A DNA stretch of 64,000 nt, from assembly GCA_023512835.1 (NCBI GenBank), contig CM042090.1, positions 2,054,826 through 2,118,825 of the forward strand. Direction: 5' to 3'. Shown here one piece after another: positions 43,311 through 55,682 of this stretch. Source of the DNA: Taxillus chinensis. Taxonomy: Eukaryota; Streptophyta; Magnoliopsida; Santalales; Loranthaceae. Every line of letters starts with the position of its first letter. Positions within the stretch are counted from its first letter, which is position 1. Position numbers and translations under genes: made by a program. The notes beneath the pieces were generated by a model that had not been told where the DNA came from, ran no database searches, and saw nothing but the letters and a program-made list of their open reading frames with translations.

Positions 43311-45120
43311 TTAAGCATAAAACTTTTTGACGGCGTCACTATTCACTGGATTAGGAAGCTCATCTCCGTCCATTTTGGCAAGGATCAATGCGCCTCCCGA
43401 GAATGCTTTTTTCACAACATATGGGCCTTCATAATTGGGAGTCCACTTTCCTCGATGGTCATCCTGGATTGGCAAGATCTTCTTGAGGACAAGATCACCC
43501 TCTTGAAAGCTTCGGGCTTCACCTTTTTATTGTAATTGTTCATCATTCTCTGTTGATACAGTTGTCCTCTGCAGACTGCTGCCAGGCGCTTGCCCTCAAT
43601 TAAATTCAACTGCTCATAACGACTTTGGGCCCATTCTGCTTCTTCAAGCTGAGTATCCTTAAGTACTCGGAGGGAAGGTATCTCCACTTCGACCGGTAGG
43701 ACTGCTTCCATGCCATAGACCAAAGAAAATGGAGTTGCCCCAGTCGATGTACGCATTGAGGTACGATAAGCATGCAAAGCGTAAGGTAGCTTCTCGTGCC
43801 AATCTTTGTACGTTTCGGTCATCTTTCTGATAATGTTCTTGATGTTCTTGTTGGCTGCCTCGACTGCTCCATTCATCTTTGGGCGATAGGGGGTCGAGTT
43901 GCGGTGCTGAATTTTGTATGTTTCGCACAACCTCCCTATCATCCGGGTGTTCAAATTGGCAGCATTGTCCGTTATGATCTGCTCGGGAAGACCATATCGG
44001 CATATGATGTTGTTCCGTATAAATCGAAGTACCACAGCCTGTGTGACATTAGCGTATGATGTTGCTTCTACCCACTTGGTGAAGTAATCAATGGCTACCA
44101 AAATGAAACGATGACCATTAGACGCTTTTGGAGATATTGGTCCGATAACGTCAATGCCCCAAAGTGAGAACGGCCACGGGGAGACCATCACGTGTAGTTT
44201 GGACGGCGGTACTTGAATCCTGTCGCCATAAATTTGACACTTGAGGCATTTGCGCACATATTCAATGCAATCTTTTTCCATGGTGACCCAATAGTAGCCC
44301 ACTCGCATGATTTGTCTTGTTAATGCATGTCCGTTTGCATGTGAACCACATTCCCCTTCGTGCACTTCTTTCATTATTTGTGTTGATTCTTCTTTTGCCA
44401 CACACCGCAATAGCACCATGTCGTGGTTTCTCTTATACAGAATTGAGCCATCAATATAATAGTTGGACGCTGACCTTCGGATATTTCTCTTATCAGATTC
44501 AGTGGCCTCTGCTGGGTATTCTTGCTTAAGCAAATATTGTTTGACGTCCTCAAACCAAGGTTTTTCTTCAGTATGGCCTTCAATGGCCATGCAATGTGCA
44601 GGAGCATCTTGTATACGGATATCGAAAGACTGAACTTCCAACTTTGTGTCTAGTCGAAGGAGGGAGGCTAGAGTTGCCAGCGCGTCTGGGAGCTGATTGT
44701 ATTCCCTGGGCATATGCTCAAATGTGATGTCTTCGAATTGCTCGGCTAACTCTGCAACGTGCTTCCGATATGGGATTAATTTGTGGTTTCGAGTCTCCCA
44801 TTCACCCCTTACTTGAAAAATGATGAGTGCCGAATCGCCGAACACTCGCAATTTTTGGATTCCTTTATGAATGGCTTCTTGAAGTCCCATCACACAAGCC
44901 TCATACTCTGCCACATTGTTTGTACAAGGAAAGGTTAGCTTTGCCGCCATGGGGAAATGTTCGCCTTTTGGGGATATCAGGATGGCCCCAACACCGTGAC
45001 CTAAGAGACTAGAGGCTCCATCGAACCACATCATCCATATGTCTGATACTTCGGCCGAAATGATGTTAATGTGCTCATCTGGGAAGCCAATAGTCATGGG
45101 CTCAAAGTCTTCCAACGCTC
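43311..45120 (-). CDS. pol: T1 pol C-terminal part: archaeal-type RNase H plus integrase
   Basis: One open frame (43412-45115, 567 codons). Residues about 27-153 are the second, archaeal-type RNase H with D32, E72, D94 and D144 (WFDGASS, NNVAEYEA, VFGDSALI, QLPDALA). Integrase follows: zinc-binding His at 252/259 and Cys at 290 and 293, catalytic D322, D383 and E419, a DD(35)E spacing. All catalytic residues are present. A one-base frameshift near 43505 moves the C-terminal tail into another frame; that tail reads GDLVLKKILP and GKWTPNYEGPYVV and ends at a stop at 43311-43313. A second RNase H after the normal one is a mark of the Tat lineage. Confidence 0.93.
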
Positions 45121-45648
45121 TATCTGCCTAGATAGTCGGCTATTGCACTTCCTTTTATGGCTTTTTGAGGTACGTAGATGATATCATACTCCGATAGGAT
45201 CAACTACCATTTGGCGATTCTTCCAGAAATGGATGGTTTTTCCAAGAGATATTTGAGTGGATCATGCCTTGAAATTAGCCAAGTAGTATGATAAAGGGTG
45301 TATTGCCTCAATCTTCTCATTATCCAGACAAGAGCACAGCACGTCTTCTCTAAAGGGGGTGTAGTTTTCTTCATTAATGGTGAACTTCTTGCTGAGGTAA
45401 TAAATGGCCTGCTTCTTCTTGCCTGTAGAATCTTGTTGCCCCAAGACACAACCCATCGCTGACGCCTGAACGGTCAAGTATAAGATCAGAGGTCTATCCG
45501 GTACTGGTGGGATCAAAATGGGTGGATTAGACAGATATTGTTTGATCTTGTCAAAAGCTTCTTGACATTTGTCATTCCAAATTTTTGGGTTGTTCTTTCG
45601 TAAAGTCTTGAAAATGGGTTCACATGTGACTGTCAGCTGGGAAATAAA
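45121..45648 (-). pseudogene. pol: T1 first RNase H domain, frameshifted
   Basis: Segments in two frames: LYLTVQASAMGCVLGQ (first catalytic Asp position changed: the usual LYLAV...ALGAVL pattern of Tat) and AIYYLSKKFTINEENYTP, then CCALVWIMRRLRQYTLYHTTWLISRHDPLKY in another frame. The frame changes at about 45370. More frame changes lie between 45204 and 45120 before the second RNase H. Confidence 0.85.
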
Positions 45649-46577
45649 TCAGGCAATATAGTTCAATCGCCCTAGGAATCCTCTAACCTCCTTGATGGTC
45701 TGTGGTGGCGGCATCTCTTGGATAGCTCGAACTTTATCTGGATCGATTTCCACTCCTTTTTGGCTCATAATGAAACCCAACAGTTTTCCCGACATGGCTC
45801 CGAAAGTGCACTTTTCGGGGTTCAATTTCAGTTGATATTTCCGTAGCCTGTTAAAGAGCTTGCGGAGTACTTCGATATGATCTTCAGTGCTTCGAGATTT
45901 GGCTATCATGTCGTCCACATATACCTCGACTTCTTTGTGCATCATGTCATGGAATAGGGTCACCATGGCTCGCTGATAGGTTGCCCCTGCATTCCTCAGG
46001 ACAAAAGGCATCACGTTATAGCAAAAGGTGCCCCAAAGTGTCGTGAATGTGGTCCTCTCTTTGTGTTCGGGGGCCATACGAATTTGATTATAGCCCAGAG
46101 AAACCATAGAAGGGAATAGGGCATGTTTTCCCGCCTCGTATTACCCCTAAGGTGTCAATATGAGGAAGCGGGAAGTTGTCTTTCGGACTAGCCTAATTCA
46201 GATCTCTGTTGACCGGCTATCGACACACATGCATATATCTGTGTTTAACCCGGCCTCTTGGTATGACCATGCAAATGTCGATGAGCCCCTTAACGCTCGA
46301 TTAACTTCCTCCGATGTCGGTACACAAAGACCCCACCCTCAATTCTTTTGGTTCGGCTGTCGTCCCCAAATTCACTTTCTTTCCTGGGTCTTCACTTGGA
46401 ACGGATAAACGGTCTTCCCTTTCCAATAGGCGTATAATCTCCCCTGGTAGCTCAGGTGTCTCTTTTATCTCATTCTCATCGGCTTCAAACACGGGCTGCT
46501 CCCGGTTTGGACTTTGGTCAAACCTTTGGCATCTCGTTTCGCTTTCGCATACTATGTTTTCATTGACATTGTGATAC
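45649..46577 (-). pseudogene. pol: T1 reverse transcriptase, part of the fingers deleted
   Basis: Exon 2 begins at 46577 after the intron and is open to 46301, with an acidic linker and PELPGEIIRLLEREDR. Near 46215 MCVD is followed by NRDLN in another frame, so about 200 bases coding for the RT fingers seem lost. The palm is open at 45649-46107: GYNQIRMAP, the catalytic YVDDMIAKS with both Asp intact, and FLGRLNYIA. The deletion should abolish RT activity. Confidence 0.87.
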
Positions 46578-46758
46578 CTGTTTATAAGAGAATGACAAGT
46601 TGGTAACCAAATATGATATGCATATGTGATGAATGGAATGCACCATGAAAGATTTGAAAAACACATTTTATTGGAAGGTTTAAGGAAAAACAAATGTTCA
46701 CGACTTCAAAGTACATTAAAATAGAATACATTAAATCCCAGTGACCCGTAAGCATTAC
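46578..46758 (-). other. T1 intron (181 bp, GT-AG) between protease and RT
   Basis: Minus strand: donor ATAAT|GTAATG at 46758 and acceptor TCTTATAAACAG|GTATC at 46578. The exons join in phase (two bases of a codon before, one after). If unspliced, the joined codon is ATG followed at once by TAA. An intron between protease and RT is known for Ogre elements. Confidence 0.82.
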
Positions 46759-47914
46759 ATTATGGGGAGGTCCAGGCTGGTCCAATTGTTCGGTGGCTGG
46801 TTGGGATCCTCTCGCACTAACTGAACCATCTCGCTTGGTGCATGCTCATTTGTGTCTAATACGGCTACGGTCCCCGTCTTGGGCTCAGGTTGGCTCTTAT
46901 GGATAAACCCTCCACTCCGGAATGTAACATTCAAAGGGGGAAAGCTTCTCCTTTCTTCTTGTCCTGGCCTTTTCGCAATCTTGCCATTCGACTTCTCTCT
47001 TCTTGATAGCTTCCCTCGTCTGTCGGCTTTTGTAGGGACGTAGCCTAGCCCAAACTTTTCGGTATTTTCTCGGATGGTCGGGGGTTTCGAATCCCCCGAG
47101 CCGTCAGGCCTAATCCTTGCCCCGGTTTGTACCCCTGTTTGATCATAGTGGCTGCAACCATTTTTGCTGCCTTCGAGAGACGATGGTCTGGGGCTGAAGC
47201 GACGTTCACCATCTCAAAAGCCCGATAGGAGCATTCTGGCACATCTTCGTTGTTTTCAACATAAGGGACTGATGCCGGTTTGGTGATGAGGAAACTTGTC
47301 TCTCCAGAGATGCAGATGAGCTGGTCCCCCATTACAAACTTCATCTTTTGGTGGAGACTGGACGGATCGCCCCTGCCATGTGGATCCAGGGTCCTCCCAT
47401 CAAACAGCTGTAATATGGAGTGATGTCCATTACCTGAAATTCCACCGTAAAAGTAGTTGGCCCAATCATGAGTGGAACATCCAGAGTTCCCACCACGTCA
47501 CGCTTTCCTCCATCGAATGCCCATACCTTCATCGTACAGGGACGCATATAGGACGTGTCAATTGGAAGCTGTTGCAATATATGCAAGGGCATAATGTTCA
47601 AGGCCGAGCCGTTGTCAATAAGTACACGGGCTATGGTGTGCTCCTTGCATTTGACCGTGATGTGCAGAGCTTTTATGTGCCCCTTTCCTTCTTGGGGTAG
47701 CTCGTCATCTCCAAAGCTAATTACGTTATTCAGGATGAGGTTCGGTGAGTCCATCCACATTCGCGACTGAGATGGTTGGAGGAACGTAGGCTTGGCTTAG
47801 AACCTTCAGCAGTGCTTCCCGGTGAGGTTGGGAATCCATCATTAATGAGAGTAAGGAGATGCGAGCCGGTTGCCGACTTAATTGATCCACAATATTATAC
47901 TCGCTCTGCTTCAT
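46759..47914 (-). pseudogene. T1 protease and G-patch region
   Basis: Protease open at 47341-47760: HTIARVLIDNGSALNIMP, with the DNGS active site seen in Tat elements, and YYSCLMGGPWIH. Then a G-patch at 47045-47344 (MIKQGYKPGQGLGLTARGI), a glycine-rich RNA-binding motif often found in Ogre. The linker to the intron donor runs in another frame (GLGYVPTKADR, about 47040). Frame breaks near 47755 and 47075. Confidence 0.85.
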
Positions 47915-50223
47915 GAGTTTCAGAAATTCTGTGGTTTCTTCTTCAGTGATTGGTGTTCCTCTCTTTGTTGCCTCTGGTGTTGACTCAGTGTCTTATTCTA
48001 CAGCTTTTTCCTTTCTTGCTTTATCAGCCATATCTGGGGCATATGCCCGACCGCTCCTGGTTTTCTTTTCGGCTGCGGTGGCTCCCTGTACTACTTCACA
48101 ATTGTAGTTCCATGGGACTGCCTTATCAGTCTTATAAGGGAAAGGAGCAGGAACACCTATGGTGAGAGGTGCAATTCCCTGCGGTAGTTGTGGGCTTCCG
48201 GTTCTCCCCCTCTTGTCTGGCACGAGACTTGAGGCATGGATAGTGAGAGGCTTGATTCCATGTGGCAGTAATGGGATCTCTGCAGCCTTAACGTTTAAGA
48301 CAAGGGGTGTAGGCACCCATGGCGATTTGAGGGAATGATCTTCTTGGATCATGTGGCTTTGGTTGTCCATTACTCCTCTTGAGAATTCTATCATCCTTTG
48401 GTCCATGAGTTTTTGCACCACCTCGAAAAACTCAGTGCATTCTGCGATGTCATGTCCCCGTGACATCTTGTGATAAGGGCATTGTTTTTCCCCATCTATT
48501 CCTTTTCCTGCCCTTGGCGTGTCTTTAGCAAGTATATAGCCATGTTCCGAGTGAGTAAACAAATGTGTTTTCTCCATTTGTACTTGGGAGACCCTTTCCA
48601 GCCGTGCTTCATTTTCGATACTAGCAACATTATTGGAGTGTTCTGGGAGAGGATTGCTGTTCACATTTGGTGTCCCAGACAGTGCGGAGAAATCCAGCCA
48701 TTTTGCATCCTTTAATGCCTGAACTTTCCTTTTGAATGTTATACAATTCTCGATATCATGTCCAGCTCCACCTGCATGATACTCACATCTAGCATCTGGC
48801 TTATACCAGGCCGGGGGAGGAGTCTTTATTTCTCCCAAGGGTATAGGAGTTACCATCCTTGCCTCTAAAAGCTTGGGGTATAGTTCGGCATATGTCATTG
48901 GGATCGGGTCAAACTCTTGTCGTGGTCGACGAGAAGCCCGATTCGCTCTTGCTCGTTGGGTCGGGGCCCTTGGTTGCCCCCTGTCCTTGGAATGCTACTC
49001 CTGGTCCTTCCTGAGTTGCTGGCCTTGATTGCTCTGGGTATGGCGCTCTCGGTTGAAATGAGTTAGGTACCATTGAGTATGGAAATGGGACGCCTCCTTG
49101 CGGCAGGTATGGCATGAATTGGGGAGATGGAGCAGGTGCAGCATAAGCGACTACCTGGTGACCCTCGAAGACACCGGCGCTTGGTAGAACGTTGGTTGTA
49201 TTGACTGGTGTGATGGGTATACCAAGTTGGTTTCATTTTCCTTCTTTTTTGCTGGTGGTTGAAACCGTTTTGATGCCTCAGTTGCATCACCCTTTAGCTT
49301 TCCTCCTTTAATTCCACTCTCCACACGTTCACCGGATGCAACCAAGTCTTCAAAGCTGTTGGAGACGTTACATATCAACTTCTCGTAGTATACGCCTTTT
49401 AGTGTGTTGATAAAAAGAGTGGTGAGTTCTCTTTCGGTAAGAGGAGGTTGGACCTCCACAGCGGCCTCTCTCCATCTTCGTGCATAATCTTTGAAATTCT
49501 CCTCGGATCCCTTTTCCATGGACTGCAGGGTTAATCGATCCAGTGCCAGTTCGGTGACATGTTTGTACTGTGCCAAGAAGGAAGTAGCTAATTCTTTCCA
49601 TGTCTTGACGCGGTTTCCATTTAGCTGAAAGTACCATCGAAGGGATGCCCCAGTTAGGCTTTCCTGGAAACAATGCATGAGGATCTTGTCTTCACCAGCA
49701 TAAGCAGCCATCTTTTGACAGTACATGGCCAAATGTGTCTTTGGACATCGGGTCCCGTTGAATTTTTCAAAATCTGGCATTTTGAATTTTGGCGGTAGCA
49801 CCACTCTAGGGACTAAGCATAAGTCTTGCGGGCTGGTCATGCCATAGTTGTCCATGCCTTCTACGGCTTTCAATCTTTCCTCGAGTCTGCGTAGAGCAGG
49901 AGACTCAATATTTTCCTGAGGAGCTGGGGAACCCACCACTTCCATTACATTTGCTGGTGTGGGCATAGTGAAATGAGTTTGATTTGGGGTTGGAGGTTGT
50001 GCCATAGCAGGATGGTATGTGGGTGCCTGGCTTGGAGCCAAGTTGGGTGACTGAACGGCCTCCTGTCCCTGCTCTTGGTGGTGATTGATAGTTCCCCCTG
50101 TCGGGGTTCTTCCTCTTTCCTCAGTCAATTTTGTGAGCATTTCCATAATTGCGGACATTTGCCCCTGTAGGGTTTATTGTGACTGTTCCAACCCCATGAG
50201 TCTGTTCTCTGTTTCTTCTGCCA
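47915..50223 (-). pseudogene. gag: T1 gag
   Basis: The start at 50223 gives MAEETENRLMGLEQ. A TAA at about 50175, one change from CAA, interrupts it; MSAIMEMLTK follows. Capsid open at 49151-50158 (KFNGTRCPKTHLAMYCQKM, FLAQYKHVTELALDRL). After a frameshift near 49150 it goes on with Pro-rich sequence, a TGA at about 48908 (one change from CGA), and two CCHC-like fingers CEYHAGGAGHDIENC (about 48785) and CPYHKMSRGHDIAEC (about 48480). A further stop at about 47990 precedes the protease linker. Confidence 0.88.
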
Positions 50224-50507
50224 TTGGCTGCGGTTGAGGTATTTGATTGCGCCGGGATCTGAGATTGTAAGAGTGCGCAATCCTGGAGAGAGGCTGCTAC
50301 CCACCTGGGTACAAGGGAACTTTTATTTGATTTTTCATTTGGTATGCATGTGTGTATGAATGTCTATGCAGAGGGTTAAAGAAACAAATAACTTTATTGC
50401 AAACAAAACACACAATATAAACACTCAATGCAAACGTACAATGCTGAAATGCCATGTAAAATGAAAGCTATCACTACATGATCCTAAGGCATTCTTCCAG
50501 TCATCTC
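50224..50507 (-). other. T1 spacer between ORF1 and gag
   Basis: About 280 bases with no gene seen. ORF1 and gag are not in one frame here. Confidence 0.6.
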
Positions 50508-51982
50508 CTAAGGAGCACGGCGCCTCTTTCTCTGGGGTGGTCGTTCACCTGCATCCTCCCGCTGCTTCATTATGGTCACGATCTGTTTTTCCCTCAGCTG
50601 CAGCCTTTGAAGAGTTCCTTCTAGAGATGCTTCTAGCCTCTGGATCTGCTGTCTTAAAGTCTGATTCTCCTGGAGGATAGCTTTCATGTCTGAAGTTAGG
50701 TCGTGGTTTGTGTTGTGCCCTCCAAGATATGTATCTTTGGGAAAACACCAGGTTTTGAACTTGTTGGGTTGAATCTTGTGTGGTGTGGACCATGCTTGAT
50801 ACATCTTCTTGCCTTCTTCTGTGAGCATGGTTCTCTTGTAAGTGAAGTCACACTCTTCCATGCCAAAGAGCACGGGAATAATCGATGACGCCCCACTTGT
50901 CTTCCCGCCTGCAGTGGTGCATATGCAGTTCCTCCCCAGGGACCTAAAAGTGGAACCCAATTGTAGTCCCCGCAGCTATATGTCATGGAGACCACCGGCA
51001 TCCAAGGAGCAGTCCAGGTAATGTCAGCTTTTGTGAGGTTCCCCAACTTCTTTTTCCAGCTTTCAAAGTCTTTTGGTAGGCTCCACTTACTGAGCAGAAT
51101 ATCTAGTAGTGTTGTGGCTGGTACTTGATAAACAGCAGGGAAACGATGAACACTACAGGGGAAATGACCTTGCAACCAAGTACATAGGAGAGGTAAGCAC
51201 CCCATGAACTGTCCCGAGCCTTTACTCCTTATGTAAGTAAGAGATCGGATGGTTTCAGCCAAGATAGCAGGAGTAGGGTCACATCCTTTGAGCACCTGCT
51301 GGACCAAATCTACAATTGCCCCATCAATGTGGGCCGGTATCCTCGGGAAAATGACTAGCCCATATATAGCTAGTGTAAGCAATTTGTGTGCCTCCGCTTC
51401 CGTTGCAGTTTGTATTATCTCTTTGATTGTTGCCCATAGGAGATATTCGCGCCCACCATAAGTTGTGACCGCCGGTGAGTCCCATACTGGCTTTCCCATA
51501 ATCTCAGCAAAGGCCCTTCGGCATGACCTTCTGGGCTCTGGCAGATAGATTTTCATTTTGTTTTCCACGGGGATATCCAGTAATCTTCTGTATTCTTCTA
51601 TTGTGGGAACAAGATCTAGGCTGTTGAAGTTGAAGCACCGCCGTCGAGGTTCCCAGAAATAAATGGCCGCCCCCAGCATATCCGTATTGGCCAGTAGCTC
51701 AGTTACATGGAGCAAATCCCCAAACTATTGTATGTATATGCTTTTCCTTTCGTCTGACCACTGCTTCCATATTGCATGTACCTCCTTAGTGTAGTCCAGC
51801 TGATCTTCTATGACAACATGTTCTGCCTTGTAGGCCTCTCCTGGCGGGAAATCTCCAAGGCGAAGTTGAATGTCTCCTGATGCTTGGGCCACTACTATGA
51901 CAGTCTCCTTGTCCTGAAGGCCTTTTAGGAGACGACTGAAAGTTGCCATGCCTATATGAATGATGAATGTCATGTTATGCAT
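50508..51982 (-). pseudogene. T1 ORF1 upstream of gag (Ogre-type, DUF7745-like)
   Basis: Extra ORF found 5' of gag in Ogre elements; function unknown. Likely start at 51949 (MATFSRLLKG) or 51982. A TAG at 51725-51727 interrupts it; the next segment holds YFWEPRRRCFNFNSLDLVPT and EEYRRLLDIP, a pattern shared with plant mobile-domain-like proteins. After a frameshift near 50950 it continues to 50508 with a Gln/Leu-rich likely coiled coil (ILQENQTLRQQIQRLEASLE) and a basic end RKRRRAP. Confidence 0.82.
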
Positions 51983-52599
51983 GATGACAGGTTAGGATGA
52001 CAAGTTAATATATATCAAGGTAGGTAGACAGGATAAAGAATAAACCAATTGTAAAAGAAAAAAAACAGTTAAATGTGTAGGGGATGACTTAAGGACTACC
52101 CTACAAAACAAAGGTTAGCATGGCATGGAATGAGCAAACAAAATGTGGGTCAATACCCCTGATGGGCTTTTATTGCTACCCCTATCTTATTCGTTGGTTC
52201 CCAAACTTCCTCAATAGAGGGCTCCGTACACCATGGGATTTACTGGAGAGGGATCTTAAAAGGACGTGCCTTAAAAGAACCTCAAATTTGAGTGAGGAGT
52301 CCGAGGCCCTATTGCGGATAATGATCAACGCGTTGGGGACCGTACTGAACCTCGCTAACCTAAATTGTGCTAAACCCGGGTATAGGGTTATGCATGTATG
52401 CAACAAGTATGGAAAGCAGTAAATCACCACTATCATGGTAGTTAAAGCGTATAAATAAATCACAGTAAATATGAGCAACAATCAAACAATTTAGCACAAC
52501 AGTTAAATATATACAACAGTATAATTAAAATAACCTCCTAATCCTTAGTTCTAGACCTAACTCTCTAAAGTGTTCATTATCCCCAGCAGAGTCGCCAGC
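51983..52599 (-). other. T1 leader with primer-binding site
   Basis: TGGCGACTCTGCTGGGGA on the minus strand at 52580-52597, two bases from the 5' LTR. This is the primer site type described for Ogre (tRNA-Arg). The rest of the 600-base leader holds no gene. Confidence 0.87.
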
Positions 52600-55500
52600 T
52601 GTCATCACTGGTTTTCGTCCGGGCCCTTTTGGGGTGAGCTCAAACTAGACCAATGGTGAGAAATTTTAGAGTCGCCACCAACTGTTTTTTGGGGTACAGT
52701 TGGATACCCTCTACTTTGAGTAGTTTAAAGTGTGTGGTCTGCGTTATCTGAGAAGGGTTCGGGAGTTGTTTACGTGTAGGGAAGGATTAGCACCCCTACA
52801 GCGCCCTTTCGGTATCTAATTTAGGAGGAGAAGGTTTTTATTTTATTTATACTGCCATGACTAGGTTAAGTTTCCTAAAAAGTCTATGATTTTTATTTAG
52901 CTAAGTTATTTGTCAAAGGTATGGTTAAAATCGATTTACCCTAAATCCCTAAAGGGAATCCTAAAAGTTTTAAGTTTTTTGTTTGAAATGGAGAATGAGA
53001 TCCTATGGGTTGGTTTTGGTTTTTGGTTTTACTTTTGGAAATTGAAGTCCTAAAATTTTTTATTTTCCCCTTTTTTGGTTTTTTGGGTTAGAAAACATAC
53101 ATTTTTTTTGTTTTTGTATTGTGTAGAAACCTTTTGTTTTTGTTTTGTTTTGTTTTTTGATTTTGTTTTTTTTTTTTTGTTTTTTTGGGAATTGAAGTAC
53201 TAATTTTGGTTTTTTTTTTTGGTTCAAAAACAATGAAACATTTTTTGGCTTTAAAACATGAAAAACATTTTTTTTGTTAGTTTTTGTTTTGATTTTTTTG
53301 TTTTTTTTTTGTTTTGTTTTTTTGTTTTTGTTTTTCTCTCTTTCTCTCTTTTTTTTTTTATTTTGTGAACCCAAAATCTTAAAGCAAATGTAGGAATATA
53401 TGCATGAAAATAAAAGCGTGGAGTGTGTGGTTATGGTATCCACAAACGAAAAAGAAAATCACTCTTTTTTTTCCTTTTTTTCATCTTCTCCCTTTGCTCT
53501 TTCTCTTTTCTTTTTTCTTTTTTTTTTTTTTTTTATACTATACTTTACATATTACAATATACATATATACAAAGGAAAGTGAAATACAAAGGAAACATGA
53601 CGCAACAAATAAAATAAAGGAAAAAAAGAAAAAGAAATGCAAAGAAGTATTAAGAATTACATCAAAATCAATGTAAATAAGCTGAAAAGTAATAAGAGCT
53701 GAACCGACTTTGGGACTTGCAACACCAACCTTCTGTTTGAGCTTCTGTCGGCACTGATAGTTACTTGCTCGAATTGGAACCAACAGATCTGGCAGCGGGA
53801 CTTGTGGAGAGGCTAGAGTGATTTTTTTTGAAGTTAAGATTTCCTGGTAGCTGGCAATAATCAAAGTGGGCGTGAGAGGCAGGGGCAGGAAAAGGAATTG
53901 GGAACTGGTTTTCTGTTTCTTTTGCTGAAAACGCGAAAGAGAGGGCTGAAATTGGAGTTGTTTTTTGTGTTTTTCTTTTGCTAAAAAAAAAGAACTAGAA
54001 CGAGATAAGAGAGAAAGGGGATAAAGGGGGCAACGTGTGATTGCAGGATAGCAGAAAGATTGGGCAATTTTTGTTGGGTGTGATTCCTGTTTTTCCTCTT
54101 TGTTTTCTCTCTTTTCACGCGGGGAGGAATTTGGGACTCTGCTCTCTTTTTTTTTTTTTTTTTTTGCAGGGAAGAAGCTGGCGGGATCCTTTTTTTGATG
54201 TCTCGGTTGATCTCTCTCACGATGATGGCTCTTCTTTTTTCTTTTTCTTTTTCTTTTTTGGGTCCTCCTCCCTTTTTTTTGATCGCTCTCTTCAACGAAA
54301 ACAGGCTCTCTCCTTTCAATCCACCTCCGAAGAACTCTTTGTGCGCAGGGGCTGAAGACTGCATCTTAAGGGCTACAGAAAATTTTTGGCTAGATGCTCA
54401 TTAATTATTGCATTTAATGCTCTATTATGAAGGCAACGTTTTTTAATTGCAGATTCTGTATTTTGTCTGGTGGACAGCTTATGCGGGAAACAGGGGAGCT
54501 CGTGATTGCCTTTTTGAAGTTGTATTTTAGCAGCACATGTGGTTGACAGGTTGGTGAGTTATTCCTTGTTAGGTGGCCAGCGCAGAAGACGGGTCTCGTG
54601 AAGCCAGCGAGAAAAATAAGCCAGCGAGGAAGTCAGCGAGAAAAATCAGCGAAGGCAAAAAAAAACAGGGTCGGAGGTTCGAAGTGTCGGCAGGTCGGAG
54701 CGTCGGCAGGTCGGAGCGTCGGCGGGTCGAAGTGTCGGCAGTCAGGCTTCGAGGGTCGAAGGGTCGGAAGTGGAAGGCGTCGTAAGTCGGCGTCGTAAGT
54801 TGCGGCGTCATGAGTCGCGGGCGTCGTAAGTCGCGGGTCGAAGCGTCGGCAGCGAGGCTTCGAGGGTCGAAGGTGGAAGGCGTACGGGTACCGCGGGTCG
54901 AAGGTCGGAGTGTCGGCAGCGAGGCTTCGAGGCTTCGAGGCTTCGAGGCTTCAGGGCTTCGAGGCTTCGAGGCTTCGAGGCTTCGAGGCTTCGAGGCTCC
55001 GAGGCTTCGAGGCTCCGGGGCTTCGAGGCTCCGAGGCTTCGAGGCTTCGAGGCTTCGCGGCTTCGAGGCTTCGGGGCTTCGAGGCTTCGAGGCTTCGGGG
55101 CTTCGAGGCTTCGAAGGTCAACGGGTCGCAGTGTCGGCAAGTCAACGGTCAACGGTCAACCCCGAAGTTAGTTTTTTTTTTAAACTTTTAATTACCTTTT
55201 TACCCCCACCAAAAATGCAAAAATGGATAACCTTCCAGGAATTGTTTGGGGAGATCCGTATTCGCCTACATAGGCATTTTAAAGAGTTTCGCATGATCAC
55301 TTTTGCGGGCAGTTTGACCAGGGGCATTGACCGTCTTTTGGCAAATTTGACTTTTTCCAACGAAAGTTGTTTTGGCCATAACTTCTTCATTTTAATTCCG
55401 ATTTGAGCTCGATTAAGTGCATTGGTCTCCAATTTTCATCCTCCATCACCTGGTGTTGGTCTTGGGGTGCTTCAAGGACTTTTAGCAAAAGTCATTAATT

Positions 55501-55682
55501 TTGAACCCCCTCATCCGTGTCAATTGTATCCATCTCGTGCCGATTGGGGTAGACCATTCCTTGGAAGTATGCCTTGGAAGTATGGGATCATTGTGGACCT
55601 GTTCAATAAGGTATATGACATGGGCAGAAAGGTATATCAAATGGGGTTAGTATGTCCAACCCGGACAAAATAGGGTCCTACA
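52600..55682 (-). repeat. T1 5' LTR (3083 bp)
   Basis: Collinear with the 3' LTR over its full length, with the same T-rich tracts (53050-53350, 53460-53535) and octamer array. It has about 70 bases near 55175-55248 that the 3' LTR lacks. The decamer AGAGTCGCCA at 52668-52677 matches the end of the primer site at 52588-52597. Confidence 0.96.
54918..55112 (-). repeat. GAGGCTTC octamer array in T1 5' LTR
   Basis: About 24 copies of the same 8-bp unit as in the 3' LTR. The two arrays differ in number and order of variant units, so they have changed since insertion or during reverse transcription. Confidence 0.92.

Larger units (their letters stand above)
38183..55682 (-). mobile_element. T1: complete Tat/Ogre-like Ty3/Gypsy retrotransposon, 17,500 bp
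   Basis: Two LTRs (5' at 52600-55682, 3' at 38183-41211 on the minus strand), perfect target duplication GCACT (38178-38182 and 55683-55687), primer site, PPT, an extra ORF upstream of gag, gag-protease, G-patch, intron, RT, RNase H, a second archaeal-type RNase H and integrase. This set is known for the Tat/Ogre lineage. LTRs look over 95% alike by eye, so it is the youngest clear insertion here. Coding parts have few stops and frameshifts plus an RT deletion. Confidence 0.95.

Noticed and set aside
52120..52422. 100-codon frame on + in the T1 leader
   Set aside because: Antisense to the element, no domain, not near any promoter feature.
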